From an uncultured Bacteroides sp. (GTDB taxonomy: Bacteria; Bacteroidota; Bacteroidia; Bacteroidales; UBA11471), in assembly GCA_905210875.1 (NCBI GenBank), contig CAJLYN010000143.1:1-5969 (forward strand): 5,969 bases of DNA, in the 5' to 3' direction. Below are positions 1-5,969 of the stretch, one piece after another (positions within the stretch are counted from its first letter, which is position 1; every line of letters starts with the position of its first letter). Made by a program: the position numbers and the translations under genes. A model generated the notes under the pieces. It saw only the letters and a list, made by a program, of their open reading frames with translations. It did not search any database and was not told the origin of the DNA.

Positions 1-1533
1 ATCGGGATCGGTCGAGTAGGAAACACGACATCGCATGCCATTACCGCCGGCTCCACACACATAAAGGCCTATCGAGTCGATATGCAATACCGTACCTTCT
101 GAGGCAGTGATGCCGAACTGTATGTAACGGGTCGACACCTCATCTATCTCGCCGGCCGGCCATACCTCGCCGACAATCAGATTGCGCTGCGTCAGTTGAC
201 CGTTGACAAGGCCGCTCCACTCGGGCCACACCGTATTGGCATTGGGTGAGGCATAACGTTGCACGGTCATCTCGCTCCAACTTTGCGGCACAGCCACGAC
301 CGGTCCCGTGAGGATATAGGAGTCGTCTTTTTCAAGAGGCCATTGCAGAACGACCTCCTCTCCACCTGCAAGCTCGATGCCTTCACACATCAACGGAATA
401 CTCTTGGTATAGTTTCCGTTGGAAAGTTCCAATGAACCAACCATGTTTCCCACGCCGGAGACGGTTGCCCGCACATAGAGACGGGTATAATCGAGATTTC
501 CCCCTTGATAATCTATGTTGGTCGACGAGACATAATCATGCCCGTTGATCGACAAGTCAAATCCCTCCGAGACCGTCACCGAAAAAGAGCCGGCTGTCGG
601 AGACAAGTCAAAACCCGACACCGAAATCTCTCGTACCAGCTGTTGTCCGGTGTAAGCCCTACCAAAATCAAGAGAGGTGGGATTGACCAGTAAATCGGCA
701 TTTTGAAGGATATGATCGGCAAGAATACCCTGTGCGACCATCTCCTGCGCTACAATGCGGGCCATAAGGGTGGCTCCCAAGGCTATGGGGTGGGTACTGT
801 CGCTTGCTCTGAACAGCAATTCGGTACAGGCAGCCTCACCATAGTCGATAAACAATTCAGCCGATTTGGTGGTAAGGTCGATATAGGGAACGTCCATCTC
901 CTCAGCCACCTGCTTCATGGCATAAGGATAGTCCATCGAATGGTCACTCTCGGGAATCTTATTTCCTGTCGATATGGTTCCGTCGTCGTTGAGAATCGAG
1001 AAAGAGTCGCCCAGGTCGTGGCGCCCGTTACGGCGTATGGTATTACCCGAGAAATATTTGCGGCACATCGACGACACCAGTATAGGGGTAGCCCCCAAGG
1101 CTCGGGTCTCTTCGACATAACGTCTTAAATAGGTTTTATATGTGCCTTGGGGTGTCGTTCCGCGGTAATCGACCGTCATGTCGCCGGTCTTGGCGCGCAC
1201 CGAGTCACCATCCATACCGTTGTTCTTCTCATCGTTATGGGCAAACTGTATGATGACATAATCACCTTGGGAAATCTGCTTTTTTACCGAGGGCCAATAA
1301 GCACTCTCTTCATAAAAGCTCTTGCTGCTGGCGCCACTCTTCCCCCGGTTGTTAACGGTTATGGTTTCGTCGAAAAACTGTTGGAACATCTGTCCCCAGC
1401 CACGCTGGTCGGTGGTAGACTCGTTATAGTCGGCCATCGTAGAATCACCGATGGTGTGTACCGTCTGTGCCTTTAACGGCCACATCGATACCATAGCCCA
1501 CAGAGTGGCTATAAAATAACTGGGTGTTTTCAT
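1..1533 (-). CDS. Secreted SGNH/GDSL esterase, rhamnogalacturonan acetylesterase type, multi-modular (3' end beyond window)
   Basis: This is an open frame of 511 codons with no stop, running off the left edge. It starts at ATG 1533; an ATG five bases upstream is followed at once by a stop. Residues 1-22 form a signal peptide ending near KAQ. Residues 24-275 carry SGNH esterase blocks: GDST with nucleophile Ser31, the NNRGKSG block around Gly64, FAHND with Asn100, and DSTHP with Asp245 and His248 completing the triad. This pattern fits rhamnogalacturonan acetylesterases (CE12-like), which remove acetyl groups from pectin. Residues 284-386 (beginning NPTSLDFG) look like an Ig-like ASH/DUF1573-type module. 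Residues 391-511 (YIQFGITASEG, then GAGGNGMRC) resemble a beta-sandwich module that I recall from Bacteroidales pectin enzymes. Another catalytic domain may follow outside the window. The esterase fold is secure; the exact substrate is inferred. Confidence 0.9.
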   Translation of the reverse strand, partial: MKTPSYFIATLWAMVSMWPLKAQTVHTIGDSTMADYNESTTDQRGWGQMFQQFFDETITVNNRGKSGASSKSFYEESAYWPSVKKQISQGDYVIIQFAHNDEKNNGMDGDSVRAKTGDMTVDYRGTTPQGTYKTYLRRYVEETRALGATPILVSSMCRKYFSGNTIRRNGRHDLGDSFSILNDDGTISTGNKIPESDHSMDYPYAMKQVAEEMDVPYIDLTTKSAELFIDYGEAACTELLFRASDSTHPIALGATLMARIVAQEMVAQGILADHILQNADLLVNPTSLDFGRAYTGQQLVREISVSGFDLSPTAGSFSVTVSEGFDLSINGHDYVSSTNIDYQGGNLDYTRLYVRATVSGVGNMVGSLELSNGNYTKSIPLMCEGIELAGGEEVVLQWPLEKDDSYILTGPVVAVPQSWSEMTVQRYASPNANTVWPEWSGLVNGQLTQRNLIVGEVWPAGEIDEVSTRYIQFGITASEGTVLHIDSIGLYVCGAGGNGMRCRVSYSTDPD

Positions 1534-1546
1534 TTCATGGTGTATT

Positions 1547-1568
1547 TTTGGAAAGAATGTTTTCCAAA
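1547..1568. repeat. Inverted repeat over the esterase promoter, possible operator
   Basis: TTTGGAAA (1547-1554) and TTTCCAAA (1561-1568) are perfect 8-base arms separated by GAATGT. The dyad covers part of the -7 element, the predicted transcription start and the first leader bases. That is where a repressor would sit, although the arms could also form a small hairpin at the 5' end of the transcript. The regulatory role is inferred. Confidence 0.4.
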
Positions 1569-1572
1569 GTTA
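1565..1572 (-). promoter_or_regulatory. Bacteroides-type -7 promoter element of the esterase gene
   Basis: On the minus strand these bases read TAACTTTG, a full match to the Bacteroides sigma-ABfr -7 consensus TAnnTTTG. Transcription would start near 1558, leaving a leader of about 25 bases before ATG 1533. I see no convincing TTG at the -33 position (the bases there are AT-rich), so the match rests on one element. An 8-base inverted repeat overlaps the site. Confidence 0.55.
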
Positions 1573-1700
1573 TAAAATCTTATTTTTACATATTTATGAT
1601 TCTTCAAGGAAAACCAGAAAATACACCCTTTTGATACAATTGTCAACCTCTGTTTTTCAAGGAGAAGATTTGACGGCCAAATTATCCTCCCCACTAAACA

Positions 1701-1740
1701 AAAAGGAGAGGCAGTCGGATGTTCGGCTGCCTCTCCTTTT
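1701..1740 (-). terminator. Strong hairpin terminator downstream of floA
   Basis: Arms of 17 bases (1701-1717 and 1724-1740) flank a 6-base loop. They are complementary except at one position (T1715 against G1726), which is an A/C mismatch in the minus-strand RNA. The GC-rich core ends in a run of five Ts on the minus strand (1704-1700), followed by further T-rich sequence. It lies 18 bases past the floA stop codon, so it most likely ends the floA transcript and insulates the esterase gene, which has its own promoter. The plus strand also has Ts after the stem, but no plus-strand gene approaches it. Confidence 0.9.
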
Positions 1741-1757
1741 ATTAAATATGCATCGTC

Positions 1758-2735
1758 CTACTTGGTGGAGGTTCCACCCGACGGCTTGGCAATGGCGTCG
1801 CGCATCGAGGTGTCGGCCTCTATATTTTTCATGCGGTAGTAATCCATGATTCCAAGATTTCCCGACCGGAAGGCTTCGGCCATGGCACGGGGTACTTCGG
1901 CTTCGGCCTCGATAACCTTGGCCCGGGCCTCCTGAGCCTTGGCTTTCATCTCCTGTTCGAGGGCAATGGCCATGGCACGACGCTCCTCGGCCTTGGCTTG
2001 GGCAATGTTCTTGTCGGCCTGCGCCTGGTCGATTTGCAGACCGGCACCGATGTTCTTGCCTATATCGATGTCGGCAATATCGATGGAGAGAATCTCAAAA
2101 GCGGTTCCCGAGTCAAGACCTTTTTTAAGTACGAGTTTCGATATGGAATCGGGATTTTCAAGCACCGACTTGTGCGATTCCGACGAGCCTATCGACGACA
2201 CAATACCCTCGCCTACACGGGCCAGCACGGTATCTTCGCCGGCACCGCCCACCAACTGTCTGATATTGGCACGCACCGTAACACGGGCCTTGGCGATGAG
2301 CTGTATACCGTCTTTGGCCACAGCTACCACGGGTGGGGTATCGATGACTTTGGGATTGACCGACATCTGCACCGCCTCAAACACATCGCGACCGGCCAGG
2401 TCGATGGCGGGAGCCATCTGGAAACCAAGATCGATATTGGCCTTGGCTGCCGACACGAGAGCATGCACCACACGCTCTACCCGACCACCGGCCAGGTAGT
2501 GGGCTTCGAGTTCGTCGCGGGTAATCGACTTCAAGCCGGCCTTGTGGGCTTCAATCATCGCCCGCACGATAATTTGGGGCGGTACTTTACGTATGCGCAT
2601 CAGAAAGAGTTGCACCAGGGATATATGCACGCCCGACACGAGCGCCGATATCCACAACAGGAAGGGCACAAAGTAGAAAAACACGGCCAGAGCCACGATA
2701 CAGAGTGCCACGACAAGTAATACAAATAAATCCAT
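1758..2735 (-). CDS. floA: Flotillin-like protein FloA
   Basis: The 325-residue product is close to the usual length of about 330 for the FloA/YqfA (UPF0365) family. FloA scaffolds detergent-resistant membrane microdomains and influences membrane fluidity and the assembly of membrane complexes. Residues 1-45 are strongly hydrophobic and form the membrane anchor (one or two membrane-inserted segments). Residues 46-230 form the SPFH/PHB-like region, with family-typical stretches such as [20 protein letters not shown] and [10 protein letters not shown]. Residues 235-290 form the alanine/glutamate-rich coiled coil ([20 protein letters not shown]) used for oligomerisation, and the tail holds the conserved [14 protein letters not shown]. 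The start at ATG 2735 places the anchor at the N-terminus, as in known members. The gene lies 66 bases after the TPR/PD40 gene with no clear promoter between, so co-transcription is likely. The usual neighbour, an NfeD-type protein, is not in the window. Confidence 0.96.
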   Translation of the reverse strand: MDLFVLLVVALCIVALAVFFYFVPFLLWISALVSGVHISLVQLFLMRIRKVPPQIIVRAMIEAHKAGLKSITRDELEAHYLAGGRVERVVHALVSAAKANIDLGFQMAPAIDLAGRDVFEAVQMSVNPKVIDTPPVVAVAKDGIQLIAKARVTVRANIRQLVGGAGEDTVLARVGEGIVSSIGSSESHKSVLENPDSISKLVLKKGLDSGTAFEILSIDIADIDIGKNIGAGLQIDQAQADKNIAQAKAEERRAMAIALEQEMKAKAQEARAKVIEAEAEVPRAMAEAFRSGNLGIMDYYRMKNIEADTSMRDAIAKPSGGTSTK

Positions 2736-2801
2736 AATTTTCGCGATATTAGAATGTAAAGGTTATTGACTTATAAGGATTATCAGGAGGACTGCTTCTA
2801 T

Positions 2802-4244
2802 CTATTTTCCCTGCAACAGATGCGACATCTCGGCCTGGCGGCTCTGGTTTTCATAGTCGTCGGGATGGGGATAGAGCGTTTGCAGGAGATTTTCCAATTC
2901 CTGTATACGGGCTGCCGTCTCGGAGAGATTCTTCCCGGCGGCATAGGCTTCGCGCAGGCGGCCGAGTTCATTCTCACTGGCCGATATCAGCCGGCGCAAC
3001 TCCCGGGCCTTGACATAGAGGTCTCGCGCCGTCTTGTTCTTGAACTGGGAGAGAGAGGTATAGACAACGCCATCGGAAACGACAAAGGTCATGGCATTGC
3101 GGGCCGGACGTTCTTCGCGGGGCGTTTGCATACGGGCTATCTTTTCCAACAAAGGCCGGTAATCGGCACCTTCGGCCCAGGTGTCGCGTATCGAGGAGAG
3201 ACGGGCCAACGGCAGGAGCCGTTCGGGGGCCTCATCGGGAGCCAGGAACTCCGGCTCTTCTTCGTAGATAAAGATGTAGAGGCACACCTTGTCGTCGGGC
3301 TGGTAGCGGTTGCTGGCAAACCAGCCGACACGATTGACCTCGTCGACAGCCATCATATAGTCGTCGTAGGGCGAGTTGAACGGCATGGGCAGCGGCTCTG
3401 GAATGGAAAATTCGTAAGTGTTGATGTTGTAGCGGGAAACAAAAATATCGTAGCCGCCCAATGTGCGATCCTCCTCATTGGAGGCAAAATAGAGGGTAAC
3501 GCCATCGGTAAGCAGGAAGGGATAGTTCTCGTCATAGAGGGTATTCATGTCGTCGAGCGACTCCTCTTCGCCGTAAGTACCATCGCCAAGGCGTATGCGG
3601 GAGACGATTTCATAGCCGGCATCACCATCGGGCACGGCATAGAGAATCTTGTCGCGCCGCTGGGCCTGGAACACGGGGCCCGCCTCGGGACGCTCCTCGC
3701 CTACCAGACTTTCGTAGGTGTGCAGAGAGCCAACCTCGGGCGACAACTTATAATGCAGGAAAAAATCATCCTTGTCGACCACCATACTGTCAATGACCTG
3801 CACACGCTGCACCTTGGAGAGCATCTGCGCTCCAAGTTCGGCCTGCGTAGCCCACAGTTCATACGTCGATACATCGGCAGCCCCATCCTTGCGGTTACTG
3901 AGGTAACCGATATAGCGCGAAAAATAATTCACGGCCTCGACAAAACGATACTGTTCAAAACATACACCGGCCAGGTAACGGTACGACTCGGGTATCTTGC
4001 CCGAAGCTGCGATTTTAAGATATTTCTCGGCTTCGGCTTTCCGGCCCGTCTCGTACAGGCACACGCCGTACCACTGATTGAGCGAAGGGGTCTTTGGCTT
4101 CTTTTTGAGATTTTTCTCAAAGATAGGCAGGGCCTCCTCATAGAGCCCGGCCCGGTACATATTGCGGGCATCTTCGAGAGTCTGCGCATCAAGTGCAAGC
4201 AGGGCAGATGCAAGGAAGATAACGGTCAGCCAGAGTCTTTTCAT
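2802..4244 (-). CDS. Secreted TPR and PD40 (WD40-like) repeat protein
   Basis: The product has 480 residues. Residues 1-21 are a signal peptide with cleavage near LDAQ; there is no lipobox cysteine. Residues 22-115 form about three TPR-like helical repeats (ARNMYRAGLYEEALPIFEKN, then YGVCLYETGRKAEAEKYL, then LAGVCFEQYRFVEAVNYF). Residues 195-315 contain PD40 beta-propeller blades, most clearly DGVTLYFASNE, GGYDIFVSRYN, PMPFNSPYDDYMMAVDE and VGWFASNR. Residues 400-456 are charged and probably coiled coil. TPR followed by PD40 is common in Bacteroidota envelope proteins, including OmpA-tailed ones such as the type IX secretion component PorE. This protein lacks the OmpA peptidoglycan-binding tail, so PorE function should not be assumed. 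The likely location is the periplasm or outer membrane. It precedes floA and has its own promoter. The architecture is clear; the biological role is unknown. Confidence 0.9.
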   Translation of the reverse strand: MKRLWLTVIFLASALLALDAQTLEDARNMYRAGLYEEALPIFEKNLKKKPKTPSLNQWYGVCLYETGRKAEAEKYLKIAASGKIPESYRYLAGVCFEQYRFVEAVNYFSRYIGYLSNRKDGAADVSTYELWATQAELGAQMLSKVQRVQVIDSMVVDKDDFFLHYKLSPEVGSLHTYESLVGEERPEAGPVFQAQRRDKILYAVPDGDAGYEIVSRIRLGDGTYGEEESLDDMNTLYDENYPFLLTDGVTLYFASNEEDRTLGGYDIFVSRYNINTYEFSIPEPLPMPFNSPYDDYMMAVDEVNRVGWFASNRYQPDDKVCLYIFIYEEEPEFLAPDEAPERLLPLARLSSIRDTWAEGADYRPLLEKIARMQTPREERPARNAMTFVVSDGVVYTSLSQFKNKTARDLYVKARELRRLISASENELGRLREAYAAGKNLSETAARIQELENLLQTLYPHPDDYENQSRQAEMSHLLQGK

Positions 4245-4268
4245 AGCAAATCACGGGATTATTCTTCA

Positions 4269-4297
4269 CAAAGATAAACTTTTTTTCGATAAAACAA
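4269..4297 (-). promoter_or_regulatory. Bacteroides-type promoter of the TPR/PD40-floA unit
   Basis: On the minus strand, TTG (4297-4295) and TATCTTTG (4276-4269) are 18 bases apart, matching the -33 TTG and -7 TAnnTTTG elements of Bacteroides promoters. The -33 element directly follows the stop codon of the YcxB-like gene. Transcription would start near 4262, giving a leader of about 17 bases with no Shine-Dalgarno sequence, which is normal in this phylum. The spacer contains a run of seven A residues (minus strand), where slippage could change promoter spacing. Confidence 0.7.
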
Positions 4298-4786
4298 CTA
4301 CGCCTCTCCCGATTCGATAGACAAGGCCAGTCTTTCAAAAGCCCGACAAGCCTCCTCACCCTCGAAAGCCTCCTTGGGCAGATACAGGAAGGAAGGTTCC
4401 TCGTCAAGAACCAGGAGATAATAGCGACGTTTGGAGGTACACGACAGTATCGACTCCCACGGATAGTAGAGCGACAGGCCGTCGTCATAGGTCAGGACAA
4501 TGCCTCCCCGGTCGATGGTGGCAGAATGTTCGCGCAGTACCCGTCGCTCGTCGGGACGGGTGAGCCGTGTTACAAAGAAATGGAATATTCCCGCAGGAAT
4601 GGCCGCGAAGAAAAGTATCACAGCCACATACACCGCCTGGTCGGTAAAATATCCCAACCCCACAAAAAACGATACGATAACGATGCCCCAAGCCCAGTTG
4701 CGCCGGAGAAATGCGGTAAGCAAAAAGCGCAGGTAGAGCGTAGCCGGCATCATAAATTTCTGCGTTACAACATGTTGGACAGACAT
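4298..4786 (-). CDS. Small two-pass membrane protein with YcxB-like C-terminal domain
   Basis: The product has 162 residues from ATG 4786. A TTG two codons upstream is open in frame but less likely as a start. Residues 31-48 and 51-73 are hydrophobic and predicted to span the inner membrane as a hairpin, followed by the positively charged TRLTRPDERR. Residues 85-142 resemble the YcxB-like domain: a beta-rich stretch with YDDGLSLYYPWESI, then YYLLVLDEEPSFLYLPKEAF, where the W-x-x-I and L-P-K-x-x-F positions are typical. The function of this family is not established. The gene is upstream of and codirectional with the TPR/PD40 gene, 53 bases apart, and divergent from the receptor gene. Membership of the family is judged from pattern only. 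Confidence 0.8.
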   Translation of the reverse strand: MSVQHVVTQKFMMPATLYLRFLLTAFLRRNWAWGIVIVSFFVGLGYFTDQAVYVAVILFFAAIPAGIFHFFVTRLTRPDERRVLREHSATIDRGGIVLTYDDGLSLYYPWESILSCTSKRRYYLLVLDEEPSFLYLPKEAFEGEEACRAFERLALSIESGEA

Positions 4787-4813
4787 ATTCAAAAAGAGAA
4801 TGGCATTCGGAAG

Positions 4814-4821
4814 TAAAGATA
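4814..4821 (-). promoter_or_regulatory. Candidate -7 promoter element of the YcxB-like gene
   Basis: The minus strand reads TATCTTTA, a match to TAnnTTTG at all defined positions but the last. It lies 27 bases before ATG 4786, much like the other promoters in this window. No TTG is found at the proper -33 spacing, so this is a tentative call. Confidence 0.4.
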
Positions 4822-4844
4822 ACGATTTTTCGGCAAATATGTCC

Positions 4845-4852
4845 TACTTTTG
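4845..4852 (+). promoter_or_regulatory. Bacteroides-type -7 promoter element of the TonB-dependent receptor gene
   Basis: The bases TACTTTTG match TAnnTTTG fully. Transcription would start near 4859 and give a leader of about 65 bases before ATG 4925. The expected -33 area (around 4823-4826) has only a T-rich run with no TTG. The leader is too short for a cobalamin riboswitch, which often controls receptors of this kind. Confidence 0.5.
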
Positions 4853-4863
4853 CAGCCGAAACA

Positions 4864-4888
4864 GCCGGGGCGGAGCAAGCCCGCCGGC
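4864..4888 (+). promoter_or_regulatory. GC-rich hairpin in the receptor leader
   Basis: GCC (4864-4866) and GGGCGG (4868-4873) pair with CCCGCC (4880-4885) and GGC (4886-4888). They leave a 6-base loop (AGCAAG) and a single bulged G at 4867. Nine GC pairs make it very stable. No T run follows, so it is not an ordinary terminator. It may stabilise the mRNA 5' end or affect translation; that role is inferred. Confidence 0.45.
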
Positions 4889-4924
4889 CGACTGTAACAA
4901 ACCTAAACAATCCATATTTTCAAG

Positions 4925-5969
4925 ATGAAAAAACATTCTGCATCAAGACCCGCCCTCTGCCCGCAACGGTGGAGGAGGTGGAGCCGGAAAAAATTCGGCG
5001 CCTTTGCGAGCCTCCACCAGGAGGTCTCCATCGGGGTTCTCTCCTGCACGATGTCGCTCGTCTTGCTCTCTACACCGACCGAAACCTTTGCCCAGCAGTT
5101 CGACACCGACTCGGTAAAGGAACTCGACATCAGCGAAGTGGTGGTTACGGGGAATATACTCCCCCCCACCCGCACGGCGGTGTTGCCCATACCTGTTCTC
5201 GACAGAAGCGAGGCGGCGGTCGCCCCGCTGCAAAGCATCGAGGCCGCCTTGCGGCTCTGCCCCTCTGTCGACATGCGGGAAAGGGGGAGCAAAGGCGTAC
5301 AGGCCGACATCTCGGTACGGGGAGGCTCGTTTGACCAAACCATCGTCATGCTCAACGGCATCGACTTTTCCGATGCCCGCACCGGGCACCAAAGCCACTC
5401 GTTGCCCATCGACCTCGACATTGTATCCGACATCACTATCGAAGACGGTACTGCCGGCATCGGCGCTTTTGCCGGTGCGGTCAATATCCGTACCCAACCG
5501 CTGCGGCCCACCTATGTGCGGGCCGAAATCTCGGGCGGGCAGTATGGCTATGCCTACGGCAACCTCTCGGGAGCGGTAACCCATGGACGGTTCACGCTTT
5601 TCGGCGCCGGCTCATACCGGGCCTCGGACGGATACACGCGCAACACCGACTTCCGTAACTACAACGCCTTCGTGCGGGCCGGCTACGACAGCCGTCGGGC
5701 CGGGTACTTCGACTTCCAATCGGGCTGGCAGACACGAGATTTCGGAGCCAACGGCTTCTACTCGCTCCAATATCCCGACCAATACGAGGCTACCCGCACA
5801 TTCCTCTCCTCGCTCCGCTGGCAAAAAAGCCTCGGGCGCTTCTTCATCGAGTCGAGCATCAGCTACCGTAAAAACTTCGACCGGTTTGAGCTGATAAAGG
5901 GCGAGGCTTCCATCGTACCGTTCAACTACCACAACACCGACCGTCTGGGGCTGGGTCTGCGGGCCGACT
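4925..5969 (+). CDS. TonB-dependent outer-membrane receptor (3' end beyond window)
   Basis: The frame is open from ATG 4925 to the right edge, giving 348 complete codons, roughly half of a typical receptor. Residues 1-57 form a long signal peptide: a basic, tryptophan-containing region (QRWRRWSRKKFGAFASLHQE) followed by a hydrophobic core ending in TFAQ. Residues 68-77 (DISEVVVTGN) look like the TonB box. Residues 85-190 form the plug domain, with PLQSIEAALRLCPSVDMRER, ISVRGGSFDQTIVMLNGIDF and GAFAGAVNIRT at typical positions. From about 197 on, alternating aromatic strands begin the beta-barrel. Such receptors import large nutrients across the outer membrane using energy from TonB-ExbBD. The plug resembles the BtuB/siderophore-type group rather than SusC, and no SusC-type N-terminal carboxypeptidase-like domain is present. 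The substrate (cobalamin, iron complex or other) cannot be told. A run of seven Cs at 5161-5167 lies just after the TonB box. Confidence 0.95.
   Translation, partial: MKKHSASRPALCPQRWRRWSRKKFGAFASLHQEVSIGVLSCTMSLVLLSTPTETFAQQFDTDSVKELDISEVVVTGNILPPTRTAVLPIPVLDRSEAAVAPLQSIEAALRLCPSVDMRERGSKGVQADISVRGGSFDQTIVMLNGIDFSDARTGHQSHSLPIDLDIVSDITIEDGTAGIGAFAGAVNIRTQPLRPTYVRAEISGGQYGYAYGNLSGAVTHGRFTLFGAGSYRASDGYTRNTDFRNYNAFVRAGYDSRRAGYFDFQSGWQTRDFGANGFYSLQYPDQYEATRTFLSSLRWQKSLGRFFIESSISYRKNFDRFELIKGEASIVPFNYHNTDRLGLGLRAD

Noticed and set aside
505..1476. Plus-strand open frames opposite the esterase
   Set aside because: The minus-strand esterase frame is continuous from 1533 to 1 with catalytic blocks in order; the plus-strand frames lack any family signal.
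1939..2720. Overlapping plus-strand open frames opposite floA
   Set aside because: They are antisense to a clearly conserved floA and show no domain features; low-complexity Ser/Ala/Arg or His-rich translations are typical of shadows.
2766..4277. Long plus-strand open frame of about 500 codons opposite the TPR/PD40 gene
   Set aside because: The minus-strand frame has a signal peptide, TPR and PD40 motifs and a good promoter. The plus-strand translation shows no recognisable domain and is explained by the codon bias of the real gene.
4787..4792. TTG start two codons upstream of the YcxB-like gene
   Set aside because: ATG 4786 is a standard start with suitable spacing from the -7 candidate; the TTG adds only two residues and has no supporting ribosome-binding sequence.
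4787..4924. Cobalamin or other riboswitch upstream of the receptor
   Set aside because: The gap is only 138 bases and the predicted leader about 65; I see no B12-box-like sequence and only a simple hairpin.
4903..5932. Minus-strand and alternate-frame plus-strand open frames across the receptor gene
   Set aside because: The plus frame from 4925 encodes a textbook TonB box, plug and barrel start, so the others are shadows.

Overview
The window looks like a chromosomal stretch from a Bacteroidales bacterium of moderate GC. The evidence is a TonB-dependent receptor with a Bacteroidota-type plug, a secreted TPR/PD40 protein, a Bacteroidales-style modular pectin esterase, starts without Shine-Dalgarno sequences, and good matches to the Bacteroides -7 promoter element TAnnTTTG upstream of several genes. 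The genus cannot be settled from the sequence.

Layout from left to right. Positions 1-1533 (minus strand) hold the N-terminal 511 codons of a secreted SGNH/GDSL esterase of the rhamnogalacturonan acetylesterase type, followed by beta-sandwich-like modules; the gene runs off the left edge. Positions 1534-1757 hold its promoter and a very strong hairpin terminator for the gene to the right. Next come three minus-strand genes in one direction: floA (1758-2735), a flotillin-like membrane-microdomain protein; a secreted TPR plus PD40 protein (2802-4244); and a small two-pass membrane protein resembling the YcxB family (4298-4786). A good Bacteroides-type promoter lies between the last two, so the TPR/PD40 gene and floA are probably a two-gene unit ending at the 1701-1740 terminator, perhaps with read-through from the YcxB-like gene. 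A 138-base divergent intergenic region (4787-4924) carries two back-to-back promoter candidates and a GC-rich hairpin. From 4925 to the right edge the plus strand encodes the first 348 residues of a TonB-dependent receptor with an unusually long signal peptide.

All products are predicted to act in the envelope: outer-membrane uptake (receptor), secreted or periplasmic functions (esterase, TPR/PD40 protein), and inner-membrane organisation (FloA, YcxB-like protein). The esterase has its own promoter and points to pectin (rhamnogalacturonan) use, possibly within a polysaccharide utilisation locus beyond the left edge. No RNA genes, CRISPR arrays, insertion sequences or phage genes were seen. 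The clearest candidate for something little described is the pairing of FloA with a PD40/TPR secreted protein instead of its usual NfeD-type partner. That is an inference from gene order, not proof of a new system.
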